A stretch of DNA of 33,420 nt from NCBI GenBank assembly GCA_964472565.1, contig CAYYNB010000056.1, positions 1 to 33,420 of the forward strand, in the 5' to 3' direction. A program made the translations under genes and the position numbers. This document shows, in pieces, positions 6,738 through 14,278 of the stretch. This DNA comes from DATAMF01 sp964472565 (lineage in GTDB: Bacteria > Chloroflexota > Anaerolineae > Aggregatilineales > Aggregatilineaceae). The notes under the pieces were generated by a model, which saw only the letters and a list, made by a program, of their open reading frames with translations, was not told the DNA's origin and made no database searches. Numbering within the stretch: position 1 is the first letter of the stretch; each line of letters opens with the position of its first letter.

Positions 6738-8816
6738 ATGAAGGAATATACATCTGAACTCATTAGAAATATTGCTCTGGTTGGGCACCAGGGAGCCGGA
6801 AAAACCAGCCTGGTCGAAAGCCTGCTGTTTAACACCGGCGCGATCACCCGTTTGGGCAAGATCGAAGAACGGAATACGGTAGCTGATTTTGATGAAGAAG
6901 AGCACAACCGTACCATGTCCATTTACACGGCCCTGCTTCCTGTTGAGCATAACGGACATAAAATTAACGTTCTCGACGCACCCGGTTTTGTCGATTTTCA
7001 GGGTGAAGCTAAAAATGCAGTGCGGGCCTCGGATGCAGTAGTGGTCGTGGTTGATGCCGTTTCCGGCCCCGAAGTCGGAACCGAACTGGCCTTTGATTAT
7101 GCCAAAGAATTTGGCCTGCCAGTGATGGTGGTGATCAACAAGATGGACCGCGAAAACGCCAATTTTTATAACACACTCAAAATGCTGCGCGAACGGTTCA
7201 CCCATCACCGTTTTGTCCCCGTGCTGCTGCCCATCGGGTCGCAGGCGAGCTTCTCCGGTGTGGTCAATCTGCTGACAAATGTCGCGCACAAAGGCGTTGG
7301 GAAAGAAACCAGCGAAATTCCGGGCGATATGGCGGATGCCGTTGCCGAAGCGCGAACCACCCTGGTCGAAGCCGCTGCGGAATCCGACGACGCGCTGATG
7401 GAAAAATATTTTGAAACCGAAACGCTGTCGGACGACGAGATCAAACACGGAATCAGCCGCGCCGCGCGCAATGCTGAAGTGAATGTGGTGCCGGTGTTCG
7501 CCACCAGCGCGACACACAGCATTGGCATTCTGCCGCTGCTCGACGCGATTGTGACGTATGTAGCCGCGCCCAACGAACGCCGGGTGATGGTGCAGGCCGA
7601 TGCAGACAGCGAGATCGAATACCTGGATCCGCCGCAGAAAGACGGCGGCCCGGTGGTAGCTTATATCTTCCACAGCCACACCGACAAGTACGGCACGCTG
7701 ACCTATTTCCGGCTGTTCAGCGGCACGGTGAAAGCCAATGACAACCTGCGCAACCTGACGAACGATCAGGAAGAGCGTATGGGCAGCCTGATGACGATTC
7801 GCGGTGACAGCCAGATTCCGCTGGAAGCTGTGCATGCGGGGGATATTGGTGTGGTTGCCAAGCTGCGCGGAACGTATACCGGCGATACGCTGGCAAGCAA
7901 GGGTTTTGGCAAGATCGTGACGCGGCCTAAATTCTCGATGCCGATTTTCGCCGTCGCGCTCCACCCGCGCACCCAGTCGGACAGCGCGAAGATGGGAACG
8001 GTTTTGTCGGACCTGTCTCACGCCGACCCGACGCTGCACTGGCGGCAAGACCCCACCATCAAACAGACGATTCTGGAAGGCATGGGCAACACGCATATCG
8101 AAGTTGCCATCAAACGCGCGGATCGTATGGGGGTTGGGCTTGACACCAGCATTCCGAAGGTACCCTACCAGGAAACGATCACCCGGAAGGCCGAGGCGAT
8201 GTACCGCCACAAAAAGCAGACCGGCGGCGCGGGACAGTTCGGTGAAGTGTCGCTGCGCGTCGAACCCCTGGAAACCGGCGAATTTGAGTTCGCCAACGAA
8301 ATCGTCGGCGGCGCGATCAGCCAGCCCTTCGTCCAGTCAACGGAAAAGGGTGTGCGCCAGGTGCTCGACACAGGCGTTATCGCAGGTTATCCGGTGAAGT
8401 TCGTGCGCGTGGCGGTTTTCGATGGCAAGATGCACCCGGTTGACTCGAAGGACATCGCGTTCCAGATCGCCGGGCGCGGTGCGTTCCGCGAAGCGTTCGA
8501 GAAAGCCGGTCCCGTGCTACTCGAACCGATCATGATGGTGCGCGTGGTGGTGCCCGAAGAAAACATGGGCGACATCATGGGCGACATGAACACCCGGCGC
8601 GGGCGCGTGATGGGCATGGAAACGGAAGCGGGCCGCAGCATCGTGACGGCTGAAGTTCCGCTGGCCGAAATCCAGCGCTACAGCAATGATATCCGCTCGA
8701 TGACGGCGGGGCGTGGTGTCTACACGATGGAATTTGCACGCTATGAACGCATGCCCGCCAACATTCAGGCGGAAATCGTGGCGAAGGCCGAAAAAGCCAA
8801 AGACGAAGACGAATAA
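6738..8816 (+). CDS. EF-G-like translation GTPase (EF-G2 type)
   Basis: A 692-residue protein, normal EF-G length. The G domain has G1 GHQGAGKT (about 16-23), G3 DAPGF (80-84), G4 NKMD (134-137) and a SAT G5. Domains II to V follow, including the domain IV region (about 470-600) that in EF-G reaches the decoding site. Two features mark it as the EF-G2 paralogue class rather than housekeeping FusA: switch I reads HNRTMSI instead of RGITI, and the G3 residue after glycine is Phe84 rather than the catalytic His of DTPGH. Paralogues of this class can bind GTP and ribosomes, but their role in translocation is uncertain. GGAGG lies 12 nt before the ATG, slightly far. It stands alone between its own promoter and terminator. 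A role under particular growth conditions is an inference. Confidence 0.9.
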   Translation: MKEYTSELIRNIALVGHQGAGKTSLVESLLFNTGAITRLGKIEERNTVADFDEEEHNRTMSIYTALLPVEHNGHKINVLDAPGFVDFQGEAKNAVRASDAVVVVVDAVSGPEVGTELAFDYAKEFGLPVMVVINKMDRENANFYNTLKMLRERFTHHRFVPVLLPIGSQASFSGVVNLLTNVAHKGVGKETSEIPGDMADAVAEARTTLVEAAAESDDALMEKYFETETLSDDEIKHGISRAARNAEVNVVPVFATSATHSIGILPLLDAIVTYVAAPNERRVMVQADADSEIEYLDPPQKDGGPVVAYIFHSHTDKYGTLTYFRLFSGTVKANDNLRNLTNDQEERMGSLMTIRGDSQIPLEAVHAGDIGVVAKLRGTYTGDTLASKGFGKIVTRPKFSMPIFAVALHPRTQSDSAKMGTVLSDLSHADPTLHWRQDPTIKQTILEGMGNTHIEVAIKRADRMGVGLDTSIPKVPYQETITRKAEAMYRHKKQTGGAGQFGEVSLRVEPLETGEFEFANEIVGGAISQPFVQSTEKGVRQVLDTGVIAGYPVKFVRVAVFDGKMHPVDSKDIAFQIAGRGAFREAFEKAGPVLLEPIMMVRVVVPEENMGDIMGDMNTRRGRVMGMETEAGRSIVTAEVPLAEIQRYSNDIRSMTAGRGVYTMEFARYERMPANIQAEIVAKAEKAKDEDE

Positions 8817-8834
8817 TTACTGCGGTGCTGAATC

Positions 8835-8872
8835 AAAACAGGGCGACAATAAACTGTCGTCCTGTTTTATTT
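8835..8872 (+). terminator. Rho-independent terminator of the EF-G-like gene
   Basis: AAAACAGGGCGACA (8835-8848) pairs with TGTCGTCCTGTTTT (8855-8868), with one G-U pair, and is followed by a T-rich tract. It lies 18 nt after the stop and 19 nt before the HAD gene start. Confidence 0.8.
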
Positions 8873-8890
8873 ACAAGAGGAGTTGAGAAG

Positions 8891-9499
8891 ATGTCTATTC
8901 AAGCGGTCGTATTTGATGTAGGCGGCGTGCTGTCGCGCCAAACGGACCCATCTCATTTTAGCCGCTGGGCAGAGCGCTTAAAGATGCCCGAAAGTGAACT
9001 GGCTTATTTGATCTTTGAAAACGAGTTTGGCCGGCGGGCGACTGTCGGGGCGGCGTCACAAGACGACATATGGCGTTATGTCAGGCAGCAGCTTAACCTG
9101 TCGGCAGAGGATACCGCCGCATTACAGGCGGACTGCCGGAAAGGACATACCTGGGACCAGGGCTTACTCAATTTTGTTCGAGACCTGCGTCCCCATTATA
9201 AAACCGCCGTACTGAGTGATGCATGGCCGGAAGCACGAGTCTTTTTGGCGGAGCATCTGACCCCTGAGCGGTTCGATCTGCTGGTGTTTTCCTACGAAGA
9301 AGGGCTGCAAAAACCTGATCCTGAAATCTTCCGGCGGCTGCTGGTCCGGTTAGGTGTGACAGCCCAGGAGACAGTTTTTGTGGATGATCGTCCACGCAAC
9401 GTGGATGGTGCCTGCCAACTAGGGATGCACGGCCTGCTGTTCTCTACCACGGAAGCCATTCAGGAACAGATCAGAACACTTCTGCAAAATAACGCGTAG
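8891..9499 (+). CDS. HAD-superfamily hydrolase (subfamily IA-like)
   Basis: ATG 8891 follows AGAGGAGTTGAGAAG, an excellent ribosome-binding site; 202 residues. The Rossmann-like HAD motifs are in order: motif I FDVGGV with nucleophile Asp9, an alpha-helical cap (about 20-85), motif II LSD (Ser109), motif III Lys141 in QKPDPEIF, and motif IV VDDRPRN (Asp165/Asp166). Motif I lacks the second Asp of the usual DxD (it is D-V-G). This is common in HAD proteins of the YihX/epoxide-hydrolase-N-domain type and leaves the general acid in doubt. A phosphatase acting on a small phosphorylated metabolite is the likely role; the substrate cannot be told. It begins the plus-strand run that ends at 13260. 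Confidence 0.85.
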   Translation: MSIQAVVFDVGGVLSRQTDPSHFSRWAERLKMPESELAYLIFENEFGRRATVGAASQDDIWRYVRQQLNLSAEDTAALQADCRKGHTWDQGLLNFVRDLRPHYKTAVLSDAWPEARVFLAEHLTPERFDLLVFSYEEGLQKPDPEIFRRLLVRLGVTAQETVFVDDRPRNVDGACQLGMHGLLFSTTEAIQEQIRTLLQNNA

Positions 9500-9505
9500 A
9501 TTTCG

Positions 9506-9607
9506 ATGGCGCTCCAACTGTTATATACTGGAGAGTCTGGGTTGCCACATTTTGCCGATCCGGATCACAATATGCTTGAATATGTTCAGTGGTTGAAAAA
9601 GAAGTAA
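9506..9607 (+). CDS. Possible 33-residue small ORF
   Basis: ATG 9506 to TAA 9607 encodes 33 residues with a charged C-terminus (VQWLKKK). It fills most of the 109-bp gap after the HAD gene and stops one base before the ATG of the next gene (TAA-C-ATG), a spacing that would allow translational coupling. Against it: no ribosome-binding site upstream, and a TATACT box at 9524-9529 suggests a promoter inside it. It may simply be the leader of the following gene. Confidence 0.25.
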   Translation: MALQLLYTGESGLPHFADPDHNMLEYVQWLKKK

Positions 9608-9608
9608 C

Positions 9609-9965
9609 ATGATCAATTGGCGTGACGCTCCGGCCCTGGTTCAGCAACTGGACCATGCCGCGCCGGGGTCAACCCTCGAACGGCGAACCGCAATTCTGGA
9701 TGCGCTGTACTGGCGGCGGCAGGCGGGATTCAAAATTGGATACAGCCGTATAAAAGGCGCACAAGGCTACTATATCCGGCGGGCCTCGCTGCCTGAGTCG
9801 TACCGGATTGTGTTTGACCAACTTGATCGTGAAATGGACCTCGAACATCTAGATCGGGTGGCTAAATTATCCGGGGAACAGCGACTCGAAAAAATGTTTG
9901 AACTAATGGATTTTCTACATGCAGTGTGGGAAGCGGGACAGCGGGAACGAGAGCAAATAGGATGA
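9609..9965 (+). CDS. Hypothetical protein, 118 residues
   Basis: A small soluble protein rich in Arg, Glu and Leu with no signal peptide or membrane span. The middle holds an aromatic/basic stretch (ALYWRRQAGFKIGYSRIKG) followed by YYIRR, and the second half is probably helical. The family is not recognised. The start has only a weak AAGAAG box; the preceding small ORF stops one base upstream. The stop codon TGA (9963-9965) overlaps the ATG (9962) of an eight-codon mini-ORF that is in frame with the next gene. A nucleic-acid-binding role is conceivable from the basic region but is not supported by a motif. Confidence 0.65.
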   Translation: MINWRDAPALVQQLDHAAPGSTLERRTAILDALYWRRQAGFKIGYSRIKGAQGYYIRRASLPESYRIVFDQLDREMDLEHLDRVAKLSGEQRLEKMFELMDFLHAVWEAGQREREQIG

Positions 9966-9988
9966 AGAAAGTACTGGATACGCGCTAA

Positions 9989-10552
9989 ATGTTATCTCGC
10001 CTGCACAGCCTGCTGCGCCAACTGCCTTCGGATCATTTGCCGCCTGCTCTGCTGAGTGTAGGATGCGGCACGTTTGAGGATGAACCCACGCTGCGGGCCG
10101 CACTGCCGAACTGGGCGCTGTATGGAATCGATGTCGATGGGGAAGCGCTGCGCCGTGCCCGGCAGCACGCGCCCAGCCTGCGATTGATCCAGGCAGACGC
10201 GATCAATTTACCGGGCCTGCTGCACATGCAGTTCGGATTGGTGATTGTACGACACCCGGATTTACATCTGCGGCGCAAAACATGGAGCCAGATTCTGCCG
10301 CGAATTTCCAGCCTGCTGACGCCCAACGGCTTACTCGTCATTACGGTTTATTCGCACGAAGAAACGCGGCTGCTGCGCAGTTTTAATCTGCCGCCCGCGT
10401 ATCCGGTGGACGAAAACGCCCTGGCTCCAAGCGATATGGTGGGCCGGGACCGGTATGTACAGATTTATCGCGTTTTGCGCTCCGCCGTAGGGTCGTTAAA
10501 ATCAGACCATTACTCGCGCACAGAAGGAAACAGTTATGAGACACAGATTTAA
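9989..10552 (+). CDS. Class I SAM-methyltransferase-like protein
   Basis: A 187-residue Rossmann-fold protein. Motif I reads LLSVGCGTFEDE near residues 21-32, the acidic residue ending beta-2 is in YGIDVDGEALRRA, and RLIQADAINLP supplies the adenine-side acidic loop. The late strand NGLLVITVYS is also typical. The glycine loop is G-C-G-T without the usual third glycine, so SAM binding is likely but not certain. ATG 9989 has no ribosome-binding site and directly follows TAA (9986-9988). The same frame continues upstream through that stop to ATG 9962, which overlaps the previous gene's stop. The ancestral start may have been 9962. The last 17 nt overlap the next gene. Confidence 0.75.
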   Translation: MLSRLHSLLRQLPSDHLPPALLSVGCGTFEDEPTLRAALPNWALYGIDVDGEALRRARQHAPSLRLIQADAINLPGLLHMQFGLVIVRHPDLHLRRKTWSQILPRISSLLTPNGLLVITVYSHEETRLLRSFNLPPAYPVDENALAPSDMVGRDRYVQIYRVLRSAVGSLKSDHYSRTEGNSYETQI

Positions 10553-11000
10553 ACTCGTCTGGCTGGCAGTCCTGGCGCTGCTGCTCGTCCTGGCGGCATG
10601 TGGCGACGACGACAAGGACGACAATAAACAAAATCAGGCTCCAGCCGGACCGCCGGTGATTCCAACCAAAGGTGTGGCCCAGAATATTGTCACGCTGGAA
10701 GACAACGAGACTTCGGTAGGCGTGCATGTGGGCGACGTGATGCAGCTTGAACTGGCGGCGAACGCAACCACCGGATTCGAGTGGATGCTGAACGGCGTGG
10801 ATCAGAATATTCTACGGCAGGCGGGCGAACCGGAATATCAGGGATCGGGCAGTGATGCGGAGGGCGCAGGCGGCACGAGTATCTGGCGGTTCGAGGGCGT
10901 CGCACCGGGACAGACCACGCTGGAACTGTATTATATGCGACCGGGCGAAACCGATGCTGAACCAGACCAAATCTTCCAAGTGACTGTCATTGTAGACTGA
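10536..11000 (+). CDS. Chagasin-type (I42) protease inhibitor lipoprotein
   Basis: 154 residues, start ATG 10536 behind AGAAGGAAACAG. The signal peptide ends in a lipobox LAAC with Cys22 as the lipidated residue, followed by an acidic tail (GDDDKDDNK). The mature domain carries the three loops that define chagasin/ICP inhibitors of papain-family cysteine proteases: NATTGFEW (about 75-82), a Gly-rich loop GSGSDAEGAGG (about 103-113) and a YYMRPGE loop (about 138-144). The family uses these loops to wedge into the active-site cleft of C1 proteases. Anchored on the cell surface, it would guard against own or foreign cysteine proteases; the target is unknown. It overlaps the upstream methyltransferase-like gene by 17 nt, so the two are co-transcribed. 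Confidence 0.85.
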   Translation: MRHRFKLVWLAVLALLLVLAACGDDDKDDNKQNQAPAGPPVIPTKGVAQNIVTLEDNETSVGVHVGDVMQLELAANATTGFEWMLNGVDQNILRQAGEPEYQGSGSDAEGAGGTSIWRFEGVAPGQTTLELYYMRPGETDAEPDQIFQVTVIVD

Positions 11001-11007
11001 CCGACTC

Positions 11008-11595
11008 GTGAGCCTTCGACGACGATGGCGTTTTATGTGGCGGTACTGGCGGGGCAATGTGCCCTGGGATTCGGGCATCGTGCCGCCGGAAATTATCGCC
11101 TGGACAGACGGTAAGCCAACAGGCCGGGCGCTCGATCTGGGCTGTGGAACCGGGACAACCGCGCTGTACCTGGCGGCGCGCGGCTGGCAAGTCGTGGGCG
11201 TGGATTTCGTGCCGCAGGCCATCCGGCAGGCACAGCGCAAAGCGCAGAAGGCCAGCAGCGGTGGGGCGACCTTTCACATCGCGGATGTGTCGCGGCTGGA
11301 CTTTGTGGAACCACCGTTCGATCTGGTGATCGATATCGGGTGTTTGCACGGGTTGGACGCAGCGCAGCGCGAACGGTATGCGGCGCATGTTATCCGCTTA
11401 ATGCGGGCCGGGGCGACATTTTTACTGTATGCGTTTCTGCCCGACGCCAACTGCCCTGCTTTGGGGATCGACAGGGCAGAGCTAACCACGCGCTTTGGCT
11501 CAGCCTTCAACATACTTCACGCAGCAGTAGGCCAGGATACCACGAATTCAGCCGCCAGCGGTTGGTATACGCTGCGGCGAACGGAACATACATGA
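11008..11595 (+). CDS. Class I SAM-dependent methyltransferase
   Basis: 195 residues with clear SAM-binding motifs: LDLGCGTGT (motif I, about 44-52), VVGVDF (motif II acidic end), HIADVSRLDF and FDLVIDIGCLHGL. An N-terminal WRYWRG...PWDSGI segment resembles thiopurine/tellurite-resistance-type methyltransferases, which methylate small molecules. The start is GTG 11008, seven bases after the chagasin gene stop and without a clear ribosome-binding site; ATG 11035 (codon 10) is an alternative. The stop overlaps the next gene as ATGATGA (11592-11598), a typical coupled junction. The substrate is unknown. Confidence 0.85.
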   Translation: MSLRRRWRFMWRYWRGNVPWDSGIVPPEIIAWTDGKPTGRALDLGCGTGTTALYLAARGWQVVGVDFVPQAIRQAQRKAQKASSGGATFHIADVSRLDFVEPPFDLVIDIGCLHGLDAAQRERYAAHVIRLMRAGATFLLYAFLPDANCPALGIDRAELTTRFGSAFNILHAAVGQDTTNSAASGWYTLRRTEHT

Positions 11596-12536
11596 TGACA
11601 TCGGTGCTGCTGTTGTTTCTGGATGGCGTCGGGCTTGGCGAAAATAATCCAGAGATTAATCCCTTCGCGGCGGCGAACACGCCGACACTCGATACATTGG
11701 CGGGCGGGCACAAGTGGCTGCGCGACACGCCGCGCGGCGATTCAGGCCGAGCGCTGTTCATCCCAACCGATGCCCAAATGGGTGTGCCGGGGCGACCACA
11801 AAGCGCAACCGGGCAGGCGACGATCCTCACCGGGCGCAATGTTCCGGCGGAGATCGGGGAACATTACGGGCCGCGACCCACGCCGGAAATCCGCGCGATT
11901 CTGAACGAAGACAACCTGTTCAAACAAGTGCGTGCCAACGGCGGCAGCGCCGCCTTTTTGAGCGCGTTTCCGCCGAGATTCTTCCACGCGGTGGCACGCG
12001 GCAAACGGCTGCCGTCTTCGAACCAGCAGGCGGCGCTGGCGGCAGGCGTCGCACTTGGCACTGAAGCCGATATCTACGCGGGCGCGGCGCTGAGTCCCGA
12101 TTGGACGGGCGAAGGCTGGCGCAGCGAACTGGGATACACAGATACGCCGATCTACGAACGGGAAGAAGCGGGCGCGCGGCTGGCCCAACTCGCGCAGCAG
12201 TACGAATTCAGCTTTTTTGAACACTGGATCACGGATACTATCGGACATCGTGGGCCGCTGGCGCGCGGCGTGGCCGTGCTGGAACTGTTCGATCAGGTGA
12301 TGGCGGGCCTGCTGGATCAATGGGATGACGAACAGGGATTGATTATCATCACCAGCGATCACGGCAATATGGAAGACCTGAGCCACCGGCATCACACGGA
12401 GAATGCGGTTCCAACAGTGCTGATTGGCGCGGCGCGGCATGTTGTGGGCGATAAGCTCACCGCATTGAGCGACATTACGCCGGGCGTGCTGCGCGTAGTG
12501 AATGGAAACCATAAGGATGACGAATTTCAATTTTGA
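11592..12536 (+). CDS. Alkaline-phosphatase-superfamily metalloenzyme (phosphomutase-like)
   Basis: 314 residues from ATG 11592, overlapping the upstream stop by 4 nt; the second ATG (11595) is equally possible. The core resembles cofactor-independent phosphoglycerate mutase and phosphopentomutase. It begins with LLFLDGVG (metal-binding Asp11), has a candidate nucleophile in PQSATGQ (Ser71), and ends with the metal-binding TSDHGNMED and H-R-H-H motifs. The large catalytic insertion of true iPGM (about 510 residues in total) is absent, and the length is also below phosphopentomutase (about 390). A phosphoester-cleaving or -transferring enzyme with two divalent metals is therefore likely, but the substrate is open. 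Confidence 0.85.
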   Translation: MMTSVLLLFLDGVGLGENNPEINPFAAANTPTLDTLAGGHKWLRDTPRGDSGRALFIPTDAQMGVPGRPQSATGQATILTGRNVPAEIGEHYGPRPTPEIRAILNEDNLFKQVRANGGSAAFLSAFPPRFFHAVARGKRLPSSNQQAALAAGVALGTEADIYAGAALSPDWTGEGWRSELGYTDTPIYEREEAGARLAQLAQQYEFSFFEHWITDTIGHRGPLARGVAVLELFDQVMAGLLDQWDDEQGLIIITSDHGNMEDLSHRHHTENAVPTVLIGAARHVVGDKLTALSDITPGVLRVVNGNHKDDEFQF

Positions 12537-13260
12537 GGTTGTAACGGTCCAGCAGCAGCCTGATCTGTGGGCGGCGATGCAGGCGACCACCGAGGCCATG
12601 TGGCCGGAATTTATGCTGCATGATGCGTACGCGAATCGGTATTGGGATGGGCTACCGGAAGATTTCCCCGCATTTCAGTTCGCGCTGCTGGATGTGCAGA
12701 AGGGGCAGATTGCCGCCGCCGGAAACAGCCTGGCGCTGCATTGGGACGGCGCTTCGCTGCCGGACACGGGATGGGATTGGGCGATTGAAAAGGGCTTTCA
12801 GGACCGCGCGGCGGGGAAACCGTCGAATGTGCAGTGTGCGCTGTCGATCACGCTGGCGGCGGATTACCAGGGAAAGGGTGTGAGCGCGCGGGTGGTCGAG
12901 GCGATGAAAGCGCTTGGCGCGGCGCAGGGACTGCAAACGCTGATCGCACCGGTTCGACCTAACCAGAAAAGCCGCTATCCGCTGACGCCGATGGAGCGGT
13001 ATATCCAATGGCAAAACGAGGACGGACAGCCATTTGATGCCTGGCTGCGCGTTCACAGCCGGTTGGGAGCCAGACTGATCAAAATCTGCCCGCAGTCGAT
13101 GCGGATCATGGGCAGTGTGGAACAGTGGGAGAACTGGACGCAGATGCGGTTCCCCGAAAGCGGGGCGTATGTGATTCCGGGCGGGCTGGTTCCAGTGGAG
13201 ATTGATCGAGAGGGGACATATATCGAGCCGAACGTGTGGATGCAGCACCGCATGGCCTAA
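12517..13260 (+). CDS. GNAT-like acyltransferase
   Basis: 247 residues from ATG 12517, overlapping the metalloenzyme gene by 20 nt; an in-frame ATG at 12502 would add five residues. The central segment has the acetyl-CoA loop pattern of GNAT enzymes: the strand CALSITLAA, then YQGKGVSARVVEAM (the Q/R-x-x-G-x-G/A-like turn), followed by a strand with the LIAPVRPNQK stretch. The C-terminal 90 residues are unusually Trp- and Pro-rich and do not look like a typical GNAT domain. The substrate is unknown. It is the last gene of the 8891-13260 run, and three 10-bp repeats follow its stop. Confidence 0.7.
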   Translation: MTNFNFEVVTVQQQPDLWAAMQATTEAMWPEFMLHDAYANRYWDGLPEDFPAFQFALLDVQKGQIAAAGNSLALHWDGASLPDTGWDWAIEKGFQDRAAGKPSNVQCALSITLAADYQGKGVSARVVEAMKALGAAQGLQTLIAPVRPNQKSRYPLTPMERYIQWQNEDGQPFDAWLRVHSRLGARLIKICPQSMRIMGSVEQWENWTQMRFPESGAYVIPGGLVPVEIDREGTYIEPNVWMQHRMA

Positions 13261-13290
13261 CAGAGACTAACAGAGACTAACAGCGGCTAA
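13261..13290 (+). repeat. Three tandem 10-bp units carrying stop codons
   Basis: CAGAGACTAA, CAGAGACTAA and CAGCGGCTAA follow directly after the stop of the GNAT-like gene. Because the unit is 10 bp and each ends in TAA, the copies place a stop in every forward frame. Confidence 0.75.
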
Positions 13291-13299
13291 GGCAGGCTT

Positions 13300-13328
13300 T
13301 TTGCATCCCTGGCTGGCTCTGCTACAAT
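13300..13328 (+). promoter_or_regulatory. Promoter for the lipoprotein gene at 13378
   Basis: TTTGCA (13300-13305), 17 bp, TACAAT (13323-13328); an alternative -35 is TTGCAT with 16 bp. The predicted start near 13335 leaves a leader of about 43 nt. Confidence 0.6.
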
Positions 13329-13377
13329 CTTCGGTCGATTGTGGGGGGCGGAACGCAGAAACCGGAGATAGCCTTCT

Positions 13378-14151
13378 ATGCGTAAGCTTTTAGTTCTGGT
13401 CACACTCGTGTCGATATTGGCCGCGTGTGGCGATTCGAATGATGATGATAAAACACCACAAGCGCCCACGCAGATTGTGATTGTGGTGACGGCAACACCG
13501 GAACCGGCTACTCAGACTGCACAAGCCGCGACCAGTAATCCTGTACAAGATATAACGGCACCCGCTGCGTCGCAGATTGTCGCCACAACCGCCGCGACAC
13601 CAACGCTCACGACGCAGCCGCAAGCGAGCGCGACATTGACCCTTGCACCGGCGACGCCAACCGCGCTGCCAGAAAACTTCCCAACGCCGGTTTTGGCTCC
13701 GCTGCCGGTGGCGGAACAGGTCTTCGAACACGGGCGGATGTTCTGGCTGCGCCCGAACCGCCAAATCTGGGTGATGGTTGCCAGCCCGGATAATCCGAAC
13801 GGCGGGGACTGGTACTGCTTCAACGATTCATTTGAAGAAGGTGAACAAGAGACCGATCCCAGCCTGGTGCCACCGGCTGATCGCTACCAGCCGCGCCGCG
13901 GATTCGGTAAGCTGTGGCGGGATAACCCCGACCTAAAAGAAGCGCTCGGATGGGGGCTGACGCCGGAATTTGAACTCACCAGCAACTATATGTATATCGC
14001 TGGGGGCACCATGCAAAACGGAACCTATGTGCCGGGACCGGGCGAACACCGCCTGACGACGCTGTATAACGAAACGATCTCGCTGTTCGAAGAGCAGCAG
14101 CGCGGCGAATGCTGGCCGAGCGGGACATGGCGAATGGCTCCGGTGCCGTAG
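13378..14151 (+). CDS. Hypothetical lipoprotein with Thr/Pro-rich linker
   Basis: 257 residues, ATG 13378 behind CGGAGATAG. The signal peptide ends in LAAC with Cys17 as the lipid attachment site, followed by an acidic tail (GDSNDDDK) much like that of the chagasin-type lipoprotein at 10536. Residues about 28-105 are an Ala/Thr/Pro-rich spacer (VVTATPEPATQTA) of the kind common in Chloroflexota surface proteins. The C-terminal domain (about 110-257) contains FEHGRMFW, a Trp/Tyr/Asp-rich segment with two Cys (in WYCFND and GECWPS) and many glycines. I do not recognise it; it may be a ligand-binding or wall-associated module. The protein is exposed outside the cytoplasmic membrane. Confidence 0.8.
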   Translation: MRKLLVLVTLVSILAACGDSNDDDKTPQAPTQIVIVVTATPEPATQTAQAATSNPVQDITAPAASQIVATTAATPTLTTQPQASATLTLAPATPTALPENFPTPVLAPLPVAEQVFEHGRMFWLRPNRQIWVMVASPDNPNGGDWYCFNDSFEEGEQETDPSLVPPADRYQPRRGFGKLWRDNPDLKEALGWGLTPEFELTSNYMYIAGGTMQNGTYVPGPGEHRLTTLYNETISLFEEQQRGECWPSGTWRMAPVP

Positions 14152-14156
14152 CCTTC

Positions 14157-14189
14157 ACAGGAGCGATTTTCAACCGAGATCGCTCCTGT
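14157..14189 (+). terminator. Terminator-like hairpin after the lipoprotein gene
   Basis: ACAGGAGCGAT (14157-14167) and ATCGCTCCTGT (14179-14189) are perfect 11-bp arms with an 11-nt loop, six bases after the stop. The following T-tract is poor (TGCTT). Confidence 0.6.
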
Positions 14190-14217
14190 TGCTTACCTTT
14201 CACATCCACACTACAAT
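14189..14217 (+). promoter_or_regulatory. Promoter for the TIM-barrel gene
   Basis: TTGCTT (14189-14194), 17 bp, TACAAT (14212-14217). It starts at the end of the upstream hairpin, and the predicted start near 14224 lies about 55 nt before the chosen TTG start. Confidence 0.55.
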
Positions 14218-14278
14218 CACCCACCTTCTCAGCTTCATTGCTCTCCGATGCACATACGCGTATTTTGAGAGGTGCAGA

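Noticed and set aside
6672..8210. A 512-codon open frame on the minus strand, opposite the EF-G-like gene
   Set aside because: It is the reverse shadow of a clear EF-G gene. Its translation is rich in His, Arg and Gln, with no family signature or ribosome-binding site.
11742..12599. A 285-codon minus-strand open frame opposite the metalloenzyme gene
   Set aside because: The sense strand has metal-binding motifs and coupled starts; the antisense frame has neither.
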